A stretch of DNA of 64,000 nucleotides from Actinoplanes derwentensis. Lineage in GTDB: Bacteria > Actinomycetota > Actinomycetes > Mycobacteriales > Micromonosporaceae. This document shows, piece after piece, positions 51,908-60,252 of this stretch. A program made the translations under genes and the position numbers. The stretch is from contig NZ_LT629758.1 of assembly GCF_900104725.1 (NCBI RefSeq), forward strand, positions 3,472,001 to 3,536,000. The letters are read 5' to 3'. The notes below the pieces were generated by a model. It saw nothing but the letters and a program-made list of their open reading frames with translations. It did no database searches and was not told the DNA's origin. The stretch's first letter is position 1; each line of letters starts with the position of its first letter.

Positions 51908-51936
51908 TCCGCGGGCCCTGGTCCAGGGCCCGCGGA
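51908..51936 (-). terminator. attenuating hairpin between binding-protein and permease genes
   Basis: Perfect 14-bp arms TCCGCGGGCCCTGG and CCAGGGCCCGCGGA around a single T, 7 bp after the binding-protein stop. Such hairpins stabilise the upstream binding-protein mRNA or partly terminate transcription, giving excess binding protein over permease. Confidence 0.8.
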
Positions 51937-51943
51937 GAGGCAC

Positions 51944-53227
51944 TTACTTCAGGACCTCGTTCTTGGCCCGGTCCTGGGCCTCGGTGATGGCCGCGTCGAT
52001 CGGCTTGCTGCCGGACAGGACCGCGGTGTGCAGGTCGTTGAGGATGTTCTGCAGCGGGGCGGTGTACTGCGAGACCGGGTTCTCCGGCTTGGTGTCGTGC
52101 GCGGTGAAGGTGAACTTCGACAGCTCGTCGGTGGGCACACCCTTGAGCGCGAAGATGGTGTCGACGGCGGACGCCGTGTCGGCCGGGGTGACCCCGATGC
52201 CGGCCAGGGCCTTGGCGGCTTCCGGGCTCGCGGCGTACGCCAGGAAGTCCTTGGCCGCCTGGATCTTCCGCTCGCTGATCTTCGGGTTGATACCGAGACC
52301 GGTCGGGTCGCCGAAGGTCACCGGGGTGGCCGACGTGCCGGTGGTGGCCTTGGTCTGCTGCGGCATCGGCGCGAGACCCCAGTCGAAGGTGTCAGCATCG
52401 CCCTTGGCCTGCTGGCTGAGCAGAGTCGCGATGTACCAGCTCCCCATGATCATCATGCCGGTCGACTGCTTACCGAACTGGGCCTGGTAGGTGAGGCTGT
52501 TGGTGGTGGCGTCACCCAGGCCGACCTGTGCACCCGCGGCCTGCAGGTCGAGTGCGGTCTCGTAGTAGGGCTTCAGGAATCCGAAGTTCCCGCTGTCCAG
52601 GCTGGCACCGGCGGTCTGGGCCAGCGCCGGGCCCTGCGAGGTGGACTGCCAGGTGTGCTGGTAGGTGCCGAGCGCCTTGTCGCTCTTCGCCTTCAGCTTG
52701 GTGGTCAGTTCCTTGGCGGTGGCGGCGTACTCGGCCCAGGTCCAGGAACCGTCCGGGTGCTTCACACCGGCCTTGTCGAACAGCGCCTTGTTGTAATAGA
52801 GCACCCACGAGTCGGCCCGGTACGGGATCGCCCAGGTCTTGCCGTCGACCTGGTAACCGCTCAGCCCACCCAGATCGGAGCTCAGCTTGGCGGCCACGTC
52901 GGACACGTCGAGCAGTTGCTTGCCGTTCTGGTAGGTGTAGAAGTTCTTCAGGTTCTTCTGCACGTAGATGTCCGGGGCTTTGCCGGCGGCCAGGTCCGCG
53001 ATCATCTGGGTGTCGTAGTTCTTGGCGTCGTACTCCTTGACCTCGACGGCGATGTCCGGGTGTGCGGCCTTGAACCCGTCGGCGAGTTTCTGGAACTCCG
53101 GCGTGGTCGCGAGACTCCACGCGGCCAGACTCAACGAGATCGGCCCGGAATCCTCCGAGTCGCCGTCACTGCTGCAGCCGGACAAGACCAATAGGAGCGC
53201 CGTGACAGCGGCGAGGGAGCGCTTCAT
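51944..53227 (-). CDS. ABC sugar-binding lipoprotein of the uronide importer
   Basis: 427 residues; ATG overlaps the DUF2264 stop (ATGA) with GGAGGAG 6 nt upstream. Lipobox L-S-G-C (Cys18), then a Ser/Asp-rich linker and the family-1 binding fold (ISLSLAAWSL, APDIYVQKN, IMGSWYIATLL). It should bind the oligosaccharide that the downstream GH88, isomerase and KduD degrade. Confidence 0.93.
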   Translation of the reverse strand: MKRSLAAVTALLLVLSGCSSDGDSEDSGPISLSLAAWSLATTPEFQKLADGFKAAHPDIAVEVKEYDAKNYDTQMIADLAAGKAPDIYVQKNLKNFYTYQNGKQLLDVSDVAAKLSSDLGGLSGYQVDGKTWAIPYRADSWVLYYNKALFDKAGVKHPDGSWTWAEYAATAKELTTKLKAKSDKALGTYQHTWQSTSQGPALAQTAGASLDSGNFGFLKPYYETALDLQAAGAQVGLGDATTNSLTYQAQFGKQSTGMMIMGSWYIATLLSQQAKGDADTFDWGLAPMPQQTKATTGTSATPVTFGDPTGLGINPKISERKIQAAKDFLAYAASPEAAKALAGIGVTPADTASAVDTIFALKGVPTDELSKFTFTAHDTKPENPVSQYTAPLQNILNDLHTAVLSGSKPIDAAITEAQDRAKNEVLK

Positions 53228-55083
53228 TCGTACTCCTCCATAGCGATGCGGGTATGTGTTTCAACGGCGTCCGGCCAGACGATCCGGACCTGCCCGTGGT
53301 GCATCTCGACGCGACACGGTGCCTCGTCACGCCGGGTGGACGACTCGACGAGCACGGCGACCCAGTCCCCGGTGGCCGAGAACTCGGCCCACGGCACGCG
53401 GATCAGATCGCCGACCGGCGAGGCGTCCTCGAACTCGGTGCTGCCGCTGGCCCCGTCACCGAGGAGCGGCACCACCCTGCTGCGTGGCGTGCCGAGGCCC
53501 GGATCGGACCCCGGCTCGGCACGCGAGAACGGGAGCGGCCAGCCGCCGATGCGGAGCGCCACCGCATCCGGGGCGGTCTCTGCCACCCGGACGAGGCGGA
53601 TCTCCCACGGGCCGCGGACCAGTGAGAACGTGGTGATGCGACCGGCCCGGCGGAGTTTTCCGGGGAGGCCTTCGCCGTGGTTGCGGGCCGGCGGATCAGG
53701 GTCCAGCCAGTGCGCCTCGGCGACCGAACCCCCCACCCCGACAGACCCGTCGAGGTGTACGGCGAGAGTGCGCATACCGGTCCGGTGCGATCGGCGCCCG
53801 GCCGTGTCGACGAGGACCACCGACTGGTCGAGCGGGTCGGTCCAGCCGCTGTCGTCGAGCACCGGCGAGGTGGCCGTCGAGTACCCGAGCCGGGCGTAGA
53901 GCGGCGAATCCCCGCCGGGAACACCCTCGAAGCCGTGATCGGTCCCGTGGTTGATCACCCGCACGACCCCGTCGGCCTTCGTTCCGGAGATCAGCCAACC
54001 CGGCGCGCGAACCGCCCGCAGCACGTCACCGGTCTCCACCGGCAGCAGCTCGGGGTCAGCCGCCCACACCGGATGATCCTCGGGAAGAGCGATACCGAGC
54101 AAACCCTTGCTGGCCCAGTACGGCGAACCAGGTCCCGAGTAGGACTGGGCCAACCGCGGCCACTCATGGTGCCAGCCGAGTGTGAGCAGGTCCTGCTCGA
54201 AGTGCCCGACGATGCTGCCCGCCGCGTGTTTCAACTGCCCGAGCGAATGCGACGGTACGCCGGCCAGCACGCCCGCCCAGAACGGCGCGGCGGCGGCGAA
54301 CCGGTAGATCAGGCTGCGGCCCTGGATCAGGGGTGATCCGTTCGCGCCGACCAGGGCGAGAGCGTCGGTGAGGAAACGATCGAGGTCCTTTTTGGAAGTC
54401 GCGCTCAGTGAAGGTGCACCGGACATCCGCGACCACAGCACCGGGTACAGGTGCAGCGCCCAGCCGGTGTAGTGGTCGTAGGCCCGGGACGCGCCGTCGG
54501 CCAGCCAGCCGTCCGCGCGGCGGAACGTCTCGTGGGTGGCGAGATCCGCTTCCATCTCGGCGTCGGAGTAGGGCCCGCCGACCGACTTCAGGAACGTCTG
54601 CACGACCAGGCGGAACCAGACCCAGTTGATCCGCGGGTACGTGTCGTCGCCGACCGCCGGGGACAGGTAGTCGACGACTTGTTCCTGCACCACGCTGTCG
54701 AGGCGGTCCCACAGCCACGGCCGGGTCATGTCCAGGATCAGCGCGATCGAGGCGGCTTCCACTTTGGCCTGGGCGTGCTCGGTCAGGCGTACCCACCGCT
54801 CGGAGGAACCCGGATCTACGCCCGCCACTAGCCCGGCCGCATAGCGTTCGAGCAGCTCGTCCTGGCCTTGGCCACGCTCACCGGCGATCCGGAAGCCGGC
54901 CGTCAGGAACGTCCGGGCGAAACCTTCCAGTCCGTCGACCGCACGGCCGTAACCACCCTCGGCACCCGGCAGCAGGATCTGCGCACGGTTCGGTGACGAG
55001 TGACGGACGGTGGCGGCGAGCAGGCGGTCGGCGTATCCGGTCCAGTCGGATCGGCTGGCGAGGGCAGGGTTCAACGCGGGCAC
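53224..55083 (-). CDS. DUF2264-domain protein, putative polysaccharide-processing enzyme
   Basis: 619 residues from GTG 55083, chosen because GGAG lies 6 nt upstream, the protein then opens with the DUF2264-like PALNPALASRSDWTGYADRLL, and longer versions would extend through a promoter. The N-terminal alpha/alpha-barrel-like part (about 15-370; INWVWFRLVVQTFL, DGWLADGASRAYDHYTGWALHLYP) resembles the toroid of heparinase II/III-type lyases; a beta-rich half follows. No signal peptide, so cytosolic. Activity is unproven in the family; lyase or glycosidase action on imported uronides is inferred. First gene of the operon. Confidence 0.8.
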   Translation of the reverse strand: MPALNPALASRSDWTGYADRLLAATVRHSSPNRAQILLPGAEGGYGRAVDGLEGFARTFLTAGFRIAGERGQGQDELLERYAAGLVAGVDPGSSERWVRLTEHAQAKVEAASIALILDMTRPWLWDRLDSVVQEQVVDYLSPAVGDDTYPRINWVWFRLVVQTFLKSVGGPYSDAEMEADLATHETFRRADGWLADGASRAYDHYTGWALHLYPVLWSRMSGAPSLSATSKKDLDRFLTDALALVGANGSPLIQGRSLIYRFAAAAPFWAGVLAGVPSHSLGQLKHAAGSIVGHFEQDLLTLGWHHEWPRLAQSYSGPGSPYWASKGLLGIALPEDHPVWAADPELLPVETGDVLRAVRAPGWLISGTKADGVVRVINHGTDHGFEGVPGGDSPLYARLGYSTATSPVLDDSGWTDPLDQSVVLVDTAGRRSHRTGMRTLAVHLDGSVGVGGSVAEAHWLDPDPPARNHGEGLPGKLRRAGRITTFSLVRGPWEIRLVRVAETAPDAVALRIGGWPLPFSRAEPGSDPGLGTPRSRVVPLLGDGASGSTEFEDASPVGDLIRVPWAEFSATGDWVAVLVESSTRRDEAPCRVEMHHGQVRIVWPDAVETHTRIAMEEYE

Positions 55084-55131
55084 ATCACGCTCCGAAGGCG
55101 ATCGGACGGGTACCGTGATCGGTTTCCGGGA

Positions 55132-55160
55132 AGTAAAACGCTCACAATCGACCATGTCAA
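55132..55160 (-). promoter_or_regulatory. promoter of the DUF2264-led operon
   Basis: On the minus strand TTGACA (55160-55155), a 17-bp spacer, then TTTACT (55137-55132), a near-consensus housekeeping promoter starting transcription about 40 bp before the GTG at 55083. The spacer contains ATTGTGAGCG, which looks like half of a LacI-type operator. Confidence 0.65.
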
Positions 55161-55272
55161 TAAGTTGTTCACTCACAGAGCGCCAAAAGTAGTCAAACAA
55201 CGCCTTGAACTGGCTCTTTACCGGCTCCATTCCACTGCGGACCGGGGCTTTTCTTGTTTCAGCACCGTTAAA

Positions 55273-55300
55273 GTGATCTGATACGATCGCGTTCGATCAC
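55273..55300. promoter_or_regulatory. inverted repeats upstream of the heparinase II/III-family gene
   Basis: GTGATC (55273-55278) and GATCAC (55295-55300) form an inverted pair, with an inner GATCG-CGTT-CGATC (55285-55298). The site is 10 bp before the start codon, next to the AGGGGGAG ribosome-binding site, and is a candidate target of the DeoR/LacI-type regulator encoded downstream. Confidence 0.5.
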
Positions 55301-55310
55301 AGGGGGAGAC

Positions 55311-57029
55311 ATGCGCGTGGCACCCGCCGGCGACCGCCGGACCTGGGACAGTGTCGACCAGCCGACCGTCCGGGCCCTCGAGGAGCGCGCCCGCGCCGCC
55401 CTCGGCACCCCCTGGCCCACTCCCCTGGCCCACGACTTCGCCCGGGTGTTCCGCGACGGCGACCGGGACACGTACGAGCAGGCGATCTGGGTCCGGCACG
55501 AACGGCTGGCCCGCGCGGTGGCCCTGGCCGCCGCCACCCTCGATCCGATGTGGCTGGACGAGGTCGCCGACGGAGTGATCCTGTTCTGCGAGCAGAGCAC
55601 CTGGTGCTGGCCCGCTCACGACGACACCCTCGAACGGCACGGCTCGGTGCTGCCGACCGTCACCGACCCCTACGTCGACCTCGGCGCCGGGGAGGTCGCC
55701 GCCGACCTGGCCTGGACCGACCACGTGCTGGGCGCTCTGCTGGACGAGCGATACCCCGGACTGCGGGACCGGATTCGGTACGAGGTGAAACGTCGCGTGT
55801 TCGACCCGTTCACCGCACGCCGCGACTGGCAGTGGCTGGGGCTCGACGGCGACGTCAACAACTGGAACCCGTGGATCCACAGCAACATCCTGGTCGCCGC
55901 TCTTCTGCTCGCGCCCGAGTCCTCCTCGCTGGTCGACCTGGTCGTGGAAGGGCTCGCGCACTACGAGGCGGCGATTCCGGCGGACGGGGCGATCGACGAG
56001 GGCTACCACTACTGGTGGTACGGGGCCTGCCGTTACCTGGAAGCCCTGGAACTGCTCGGGAGACCGCTCGACGCGTCGCTGGTCGCGTTCCCGCATCGGG
56101 TGCACCTGGGCGGCCCGTGGTACCTGAACCATGCCGACGGCCCGGCGAAACCCTCGTACCAGCAGCCCTGGCACGCCCTTCATCGTCTGGCGCGACTGGT
56201 CGGCTCGGCGGAGGCCGAGGCACACGCCGCCGCCCAGCGCCGGCCAGGCGAACCGGTCGCGCACGAGACCCAGGGGCTCGGCTATCTGCTGCACGCGCTG
56301 ACCGACGCCGACTGGATCGCGGCGGTGCCCGGCTCGTCACCGCTGCCCCGCGAGGTGTGGTTCCCGTCCACACAGGTGCTGCTCGCCCGGCAGCACGCCG
56401 GTTCCGCCGCCGGGCTGACGCTCGCGGTCAAAGGTGGCCACAACGACGAGAACCACAACCACAACGACATCGGCAGTTTCATCATCGCCCGTGACGGGGT
56501 GCCGATCCTGGTCGATCCGGGGCGGCCCACGTACACCGCGCAGACGTTCGGCCCGCAGCGCTACGACATCTGGACCATGCAGTCCGCCTGGCACAACACG
56601 CCGACGATCCGGGGCACGCAACAGGCGCCCGGCCGCGCCTTCGCGGCGAGGGACGTCACCGTCGGCGACGGCACCGTCAGCATGGACATCGCCGGGGCCT
56701 ATCCGCGTGACGACATCCGCTCATGGGTCCGCACGGCACGGCTGGACCGCTCGACCGGTACCGTCACCATCCGTGACACCTGGGAACTCGCCCCCTCCCC
56801 CGGCCCCGGCTCCGCGCCGACCGTGATCCACTTGATCGTCGCCGGGGACCCCGAGCCGGGCTTCCTGCCGGACGGGCTGCCGTACTCGATCGTGGTGAAG
56901 GAACTCGACGACCCGATGCTGTCCGGCGTGTGGGGTTCCCGCCTGACCCGCCTGGACATCGACGTCACCTCACTGGGCCCCGTCGGCACCTATGAACTGT
57001 CCGTTTCGTTCGCTGAGGAGAATCGGTGA
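55311..57029 (+). CDS. heparinase II/III-family protein, cytosolic
   Basis: 572 residues, ATG with AGGGGGAG upstream. No signal peptide. The N-terminal alpha/alpha toroid contains NNWNPWIHSN (183-192) and DEGYHYWWYG (229-238), holding the His and Tyr expected for lyase catalysis; the C-terminal heparinase II/III beta-sandwich has GGHNDENHNHNDIGSF (375-390), the metal-binding His cluster of the family. It likely cleaves uronide linkages in imported oligosaccharides by beta-elimination, producing substrates for GH88. GTGA overlap with the regulator gene downstream. Confidence 0.88.
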   Translation: MRVAPAGDRRTWDSVDQPTVRALEERARAALGTPWPTPLAHDFARVFRDGDRDTYEQAIWVRHERLARAVALAAATLDPMWLDEVADGVILFCEQSTWCWPAHDDTLERHGSVLPTVTDPYVDLGAGEVAADLAWTDHVLGALLDERYPGLRDRIRYEVKRRVFDPFTARRDWQWLGLDGDVNNWNPWIHSNILVAALLLAPESSSLVDLVVEGLAHYEAAIPADGAIDEGYHYWWYGACRYLEALELLGRPLDASLVAFPHRVHLGGPWYLNHADGPAKPSYQQPWHALHRLARLVGSAEAEAHAAAQRRPGEPVAHETQGLGYLLHALTDADWIAAVPGSSPLPREVWFPSTQVLLARQHAGSAAGLTLAVKGGHNDENHNHNDIGSFIIARDGVPILVDPGRPTYTAQTFGPQRYDIWTMQSAWHNTPTIRGTQQAPGRAFAARDVTVGDGTVSMDIAGAYPRDDIRSWVRTARLDRSTGTVTIRDTWELAPSPGPGSAPTVIHLIVAGDPEPGFLPDGLPYSIVVKELDDPMLSGVWGSRLTRLDIDVTSLGPVGTYELSVSFAEENR

Positions 57030-58105
57030 GTACACCCGACAAGCGGGGACCTCTGCAGGTGGCCCGCCGGGCACGTCTGCTGGAACAGTTGCAGCGAGAC
57101 GGCGTGCTGCGGGTCTCCGACCTCACCGACGCGCTCGGCGCCTCCACCGTGACGATCCGCCGCGACATCGCCCAGCTCGCATCCGAAGGCCTGGTCCGGC
57201 GAGTGCACGGCGGCGTGGCCCTGCCGTCGTCCGCCGCAGCCGCCGACGAACCTTTCAGCGGCAGCCTCGGCATGCTCGTCCCGTCGCTCGACTACTACTA
57301 CCCGCACGTGGCCCGCGGCGCCGAAGAGGCCGCCCGCGACCTGGACATGAGGATCGTGCTGCGCGGCTCGTCCTACCAGACCGAAGACGACCGCCCACAG
57401 ATCGACCGCCTCGTCGACCAGGGCGTCGACGCGCTGATCGTGGCACCCCGGATGGACGCGCCGACCGCCCGGCACACCATCGAATGGCTGGCCGGCCTCG
57501 GCCTTCCGGTCGTCCTGCTGGAACGCACCGCCACCGCCGGCCCGCACCACGCCCCCCTCGAATCGGTCGTCTCCGACCACGCGCAGGGCGCCGGTATGGC
57601 CGTCCGGCACATGGCCGGACTCGGCCACCGCAAAGTCGGCGTGGTCCTGGCGGCTTTGAGCCCGACCAGCCCGCACATCCACCGAGGCTGGCAGGAGACC
57701 GCGGTCGAACTGGGCCTGGACATCACCGACACCGTCGACGAGCGGGTGCCCGACGCCCGCTCCCCCGAATCCGAGGCCGCCCTGGACCACGCCCTGGACC
57801 GGGCACTGGCGACCGGCACCACAGCCCTGCTGGTGCATGCGGACGCCGAAGCGATAGCGCTGGTCCAGCGCTGCGAGGAACGCCACCTGTCCATCCCCGG
57901 CGACCTGTCGGTGATCGCCTACGACGACGAGGTGGCCGGCCTGTTCAGCCCCGCCCTGACGGCGGTCCGCCCACCCCGCCGCTCGATCGGCCGGGCCGCG
58001 GTCCGCTTGGCCGCCGACCGCCTGGCCGATCCGGGCCGCCCCACTCACCGCATGCTGATCAGCCCCTCCTTGCGCCTCCGCGACTCGGTCGCGGCCCCAC
58101 ACTGA
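57026..58105 (+). CDS. DeoR-type HTH fused to LacI-type sugar-binding domain (regulator)
   Basis: 359 residues, GTG overlapping the previous stop. The head (about 15-72) is a DeoR winged helix (ARRARLLEQLQRDGVLRVSDL, STVTIRRDIAQLASEGLVRRVHGG), whereas the body (about 80-355) is a periplasmic-binding-protein-like domain of the LacI type (GMLVPSLDYYYPHVARGAEEA, VVLLERT, VIAYDDEVAGLFSPALTAVRPP). Canonical DeoR regulators carry a sugar-phosphate-binding domain instead. It should regulate both arms of the uronide locus in response to a free sugar or oligosaccharide. Its last 47 bp overlap the convergent flavin reductase gene. Confidence 0.88.
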   Translation: MSTPDKRGPLQVARRARLLEQLQRDGVLRVSDLTDALGASTVTIRRDIAQLASEGLVRRVHGGVALPSSAAAADEPFSGSLGMLVPSLDYYYPHVARGAEEAARDLDMRIVLRGSSYQTEDDRPQIDRLVDQGVDALIVAPRMDAPTARHTIEWLAGLGLPVVLLERTATAGPHHAPLESVVSDHAQGAGMAVRHMAGLGHRKVGVVLAALSPTSPHIHRGWQETAVELGLDITDTVDERVPDARSPESEAALDHALDRALATGTTALLVHADAEAIALVQRCEERHLSIPGDLSVIAYDDEVAGLFSPALTAVRPPRRSIGRAAVRLAADRLADPGRPTHRMLISPSLRLRDSVAAPH

Positions 58106-58724
58106 GGCTCTCCAGCGCGGGCATCCGCCACCCCTCGGCCAGCCGTGACGGGTGCACGTTGGAGCCGCCGCCGAAGAACTCGCAGAACTTCATGATCAGC
58201 GGGTCCCAGCGCAGCGGGTCGACGTAGGCGGTGCCCGGCACCAGCAGGGCATCGTCCACATGGGTGCGGACGACCTCGATCTCGTACGCGGTGGCACCGG
58301 CCCCCGCCAGCCGGTGCGTGCCGACCACCCGGCCCTCGATCTGGATCGGGCACTCGGCCACCCGCGGCGGCCCGACCAGGTCGGAACGCTGCCCGGTCAG
58401 GCCGCCGAGCGCGAACTTGTCCGCGACGTGGCGGTAACCCTGCGCCGCCTTGGCCTCCGGCACGTCCGGCCGCCCGGTCGTCATCGCGATCCGGTCGACC
58501 GCCCCGGCCAGCGACGACGGCGCCAGGTTGAGCACACACTCCCGCTCGCGCAGCAGGTTGGCCCCGGTACGACTGCGGTCGCCCATGCCGGCCATCGCGG
58601 TCTGCCCGATCCACCAGGCCGACGACATCGGCGCCAGGTTGGCGGTCCGGTCCTCGTTGAGCGTGCTGACCAGCACGACGGGCGTGCCGAAGTAGAGGAC
58701 CTTGAGCCCCGGAACGATATGCAT
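58059..58724 (-). CDS. flavin reductase-like FMN-binding protein
   Basis: 221 residues. Split-barrel flavin-binding fold: GTPVVLVSTLNEDRTANLAPMSSAWWIG near the N-terminus, REREC-V-L-N-L central strand, and AECPIQIEGRVV. Members reduce or bind FMN or act as flavoprotein oxidoreductases on unknown substrates. It is 60 bp downstream of the tandem nitroreductase-domain gene, another FMN protein, so the two may work together. The 3' end overlaps the convergent regulator gene by 47 bp. Confidence 0.85.
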   Translation of the reverse strand: MHIVPGLKVLYFGTPVVLVSTLNEDRTANLAPMSSAWWIGQTAMAGMGDRSRTGANLLRERECVLNLAPSSLAGAVDRIAMTTGRPDVPEAKAAQGYRHVADKFALGGLTGQRSDLVGPPRVAECPIQIEGRVVGTHRLAGAGATAYEIEVVRTHVDDALLVPGTAYVDPLRWDPLIMKFCEFFGGGSNVHPSRLAEGWRMPALESLSVGPRPSRGGARRG

Positions 58725-58784
58725 CGCCCCATGCTGGTCCCCCGGCCGGACAAGCGCTGGCGCGTTTCGGACGTCGCGCTTCGC

Positions 58785-60221
58785 TCAGCTCCGGTGCCGC
58801 ATGGGCCGTACATCGGCCGGTGCCCCCGGCGACCCACCCGGTGTGGCCCGGTAGTCCGGCACCCCCACGCACGTGAGGATCAACGCGTCCAGCGGTGCTC
58901 CGACCAGGGCCGGGATCTCGCTGTCGAGGAAGGTCATGCCGGTCGCGCTCGCCCCCATCGCGTACGCGATCAGGTGCAACCGCCCCTCGACCAGCCCGGC
59001 GGCCAGTTGCGCGGCCCGGTACTCGCGGTCGTCCAAGCTCGCCACGTCAGCCGCGGTGATCACCACGAAGGCCGCGTCCCGGCTCAGCCCTTGCTCCAGG
59101 CTCACCCGGTAGAGCTCGTCACGCTGGTTGCCGGCGTGAATCGGGGTATCGAGATCGGGCCACCGGTACACGCCCGGCGACACACCGTCGACGGCGTGCA
59201 CGGCTACGAACTGCGGCAGGTCGATGCCACGGACCGCCAGCCGCAGGCCGGTGGTGAGCACGTTCTCCGGCACCGTACGGGCCGGGTCCATCCGCCGTTG
59301 CGAGCCGCGGGCGAGCACCACCGCCTCGACCGGCCCGGCCCCCGTCTCCGGCACGCCGACCGGGTCGCCGTCCGCCCACGGTTCCCCCAGCACGGTCCGG
59401 TCACCGGCCCGCTGCGCCGCCGTCACCAGCGGGAACTCCACCGGATCCCGGTCGACGTCGCCGGTGGCCGCCGGGCCGGACGACGTCGACGCGGGCCGAC
59501 GCAGGCCGAGCCCGACCACGGCGACCGGCCATTCGTGTACACCGTCCGCGCCGACCAGTTCGGTGACCGCCCGATCCGGGAAGGTGGTGTAGAGCCGCGC
59601 CGGGATGCCCGCGGAACGGGCCAGAGCCAGGGTCTGAGCCAGCATCGTGCCCGCGTCCCAGTAGACATGTCGGAAGCCACGCTCGCGATACCGCCAGCCG
59701 GTTCGCCACGGGACGCCGGTGACCACGAGCGCCGCGTCGCCACCGCTCGGCGCGGGCGCGACCCGCACCAGGGCGTGCCCGGCCGGGTCGTACCAGTGCA
59801 CGCCGGCGGGAAGCCCGTCGAGACCGTCCGGGAGGAGCACGTACAGCTCCAGCGGGAAGCGCCCGCCCGCTGAACCCGCCGCCCGGAACAGATGGGTGAT
59901 CCCGTTGCTGCGCCGGGAGGTACGCACGACGCCCGCGGACAGGTGCAGCAGCCGGGCGAGATGCGGCAGGTCGAGGTCACGGGCCGCGACCTGCGCCGTG
60001 CCGGCCAGCACGTCGACGGCCGGTGGCTCGGTCGGCGGCAGGTCCCGGGGCAGCGCGAAACGAGGCAGGTCGTCGGCATACCGCTTGTAGAACAACGGGA
60101 ACCGGTCGAAGTCGTCGGGTTTCAGGTCCAGGACAAGACGCGGATCGGAGATGACGTCGTCCCACTCCCGTCCCGGCTCGTAGGAGTTCAGCCTGTGCAG
60201 AATCTGGGTCGCGGTCTCCAC
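58785..60221 (-). CDS. tandem nitroreductase-domain protein (SagB/ThcOx-like)
   Basis: 478 residues with two FMN-type nitroreductase-like halves. The first (about 75-260) includes HLARLLHLSAGVVRTSRRSNGITHLFRAAGSAGGRFPLELYVL and YWDAGTMLAQTLALARSAG; the second (about 305-455) includes RRMDPARTVPENVL and AAQLAAGLVEGRLHLIAYAMGASATGMTFLDSEIP. This resembles SagB/ThcOx dehydrogenases that oxidise azolines in RiPP pathways, but no cyclodehydratase or precursor gene is adjacent. It may be a stand-alone FMN oxidoreductase, possibly reduced by the adjacent flavin reductase. Confidence 0.8.
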   Translation of the reverse strand: METATQILHRLNSYEPGREWDDVISDPRLVLDLKPDDFDRFPLFYKRYADDLPRFALPRDLPPTEPPAVDVLAGTAQVAARDLDLPHLARLLHLSAGVVRTSRRSNGITHLFRAAGSAGGRFPLELYVLLPDGLDGLPAGVHWYDPAGHALVRVAPAPSGGDAALVVTGVPWRTGWRYRERGFRHVYWDAGTMLAQTLALARSAGIPARLYTTFPDRAVTELVGADGVHEWPVAVVGLGLRRPASTSSGPAATGDVDRDPVEFPLVTAAQRAGDRTVLGEPWADGDPVGVPETGAGPVEAVVLARGSQRRMDPARTVPENVLTTGLRLAVRGIDLPQFVAVHAVDGVSPGVYRWPDLDTPIHAGNQRDELYRVSLEQGLSRDAAFVVITAADVASLDDREYRAAQLAAGLVEGRLHLIAYAMGASATGMTFLDSEIPALVGAPLDALILTCVGVPDYRATPGGSPGAPADVRPMRHRS

Positions 60222-60252
60222 CGATCCGACTCTAGATGTGCCGGCCGCCTAC

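Noticed and set aside
58785..60221. RiPP azoline dehydrogenase within a biosynthetic cluster
   Set aside because: Only the SagB/ThcOx-like fold supports this; no YcaO, E1-like, precursor peptide or exporter gene is adjacent.
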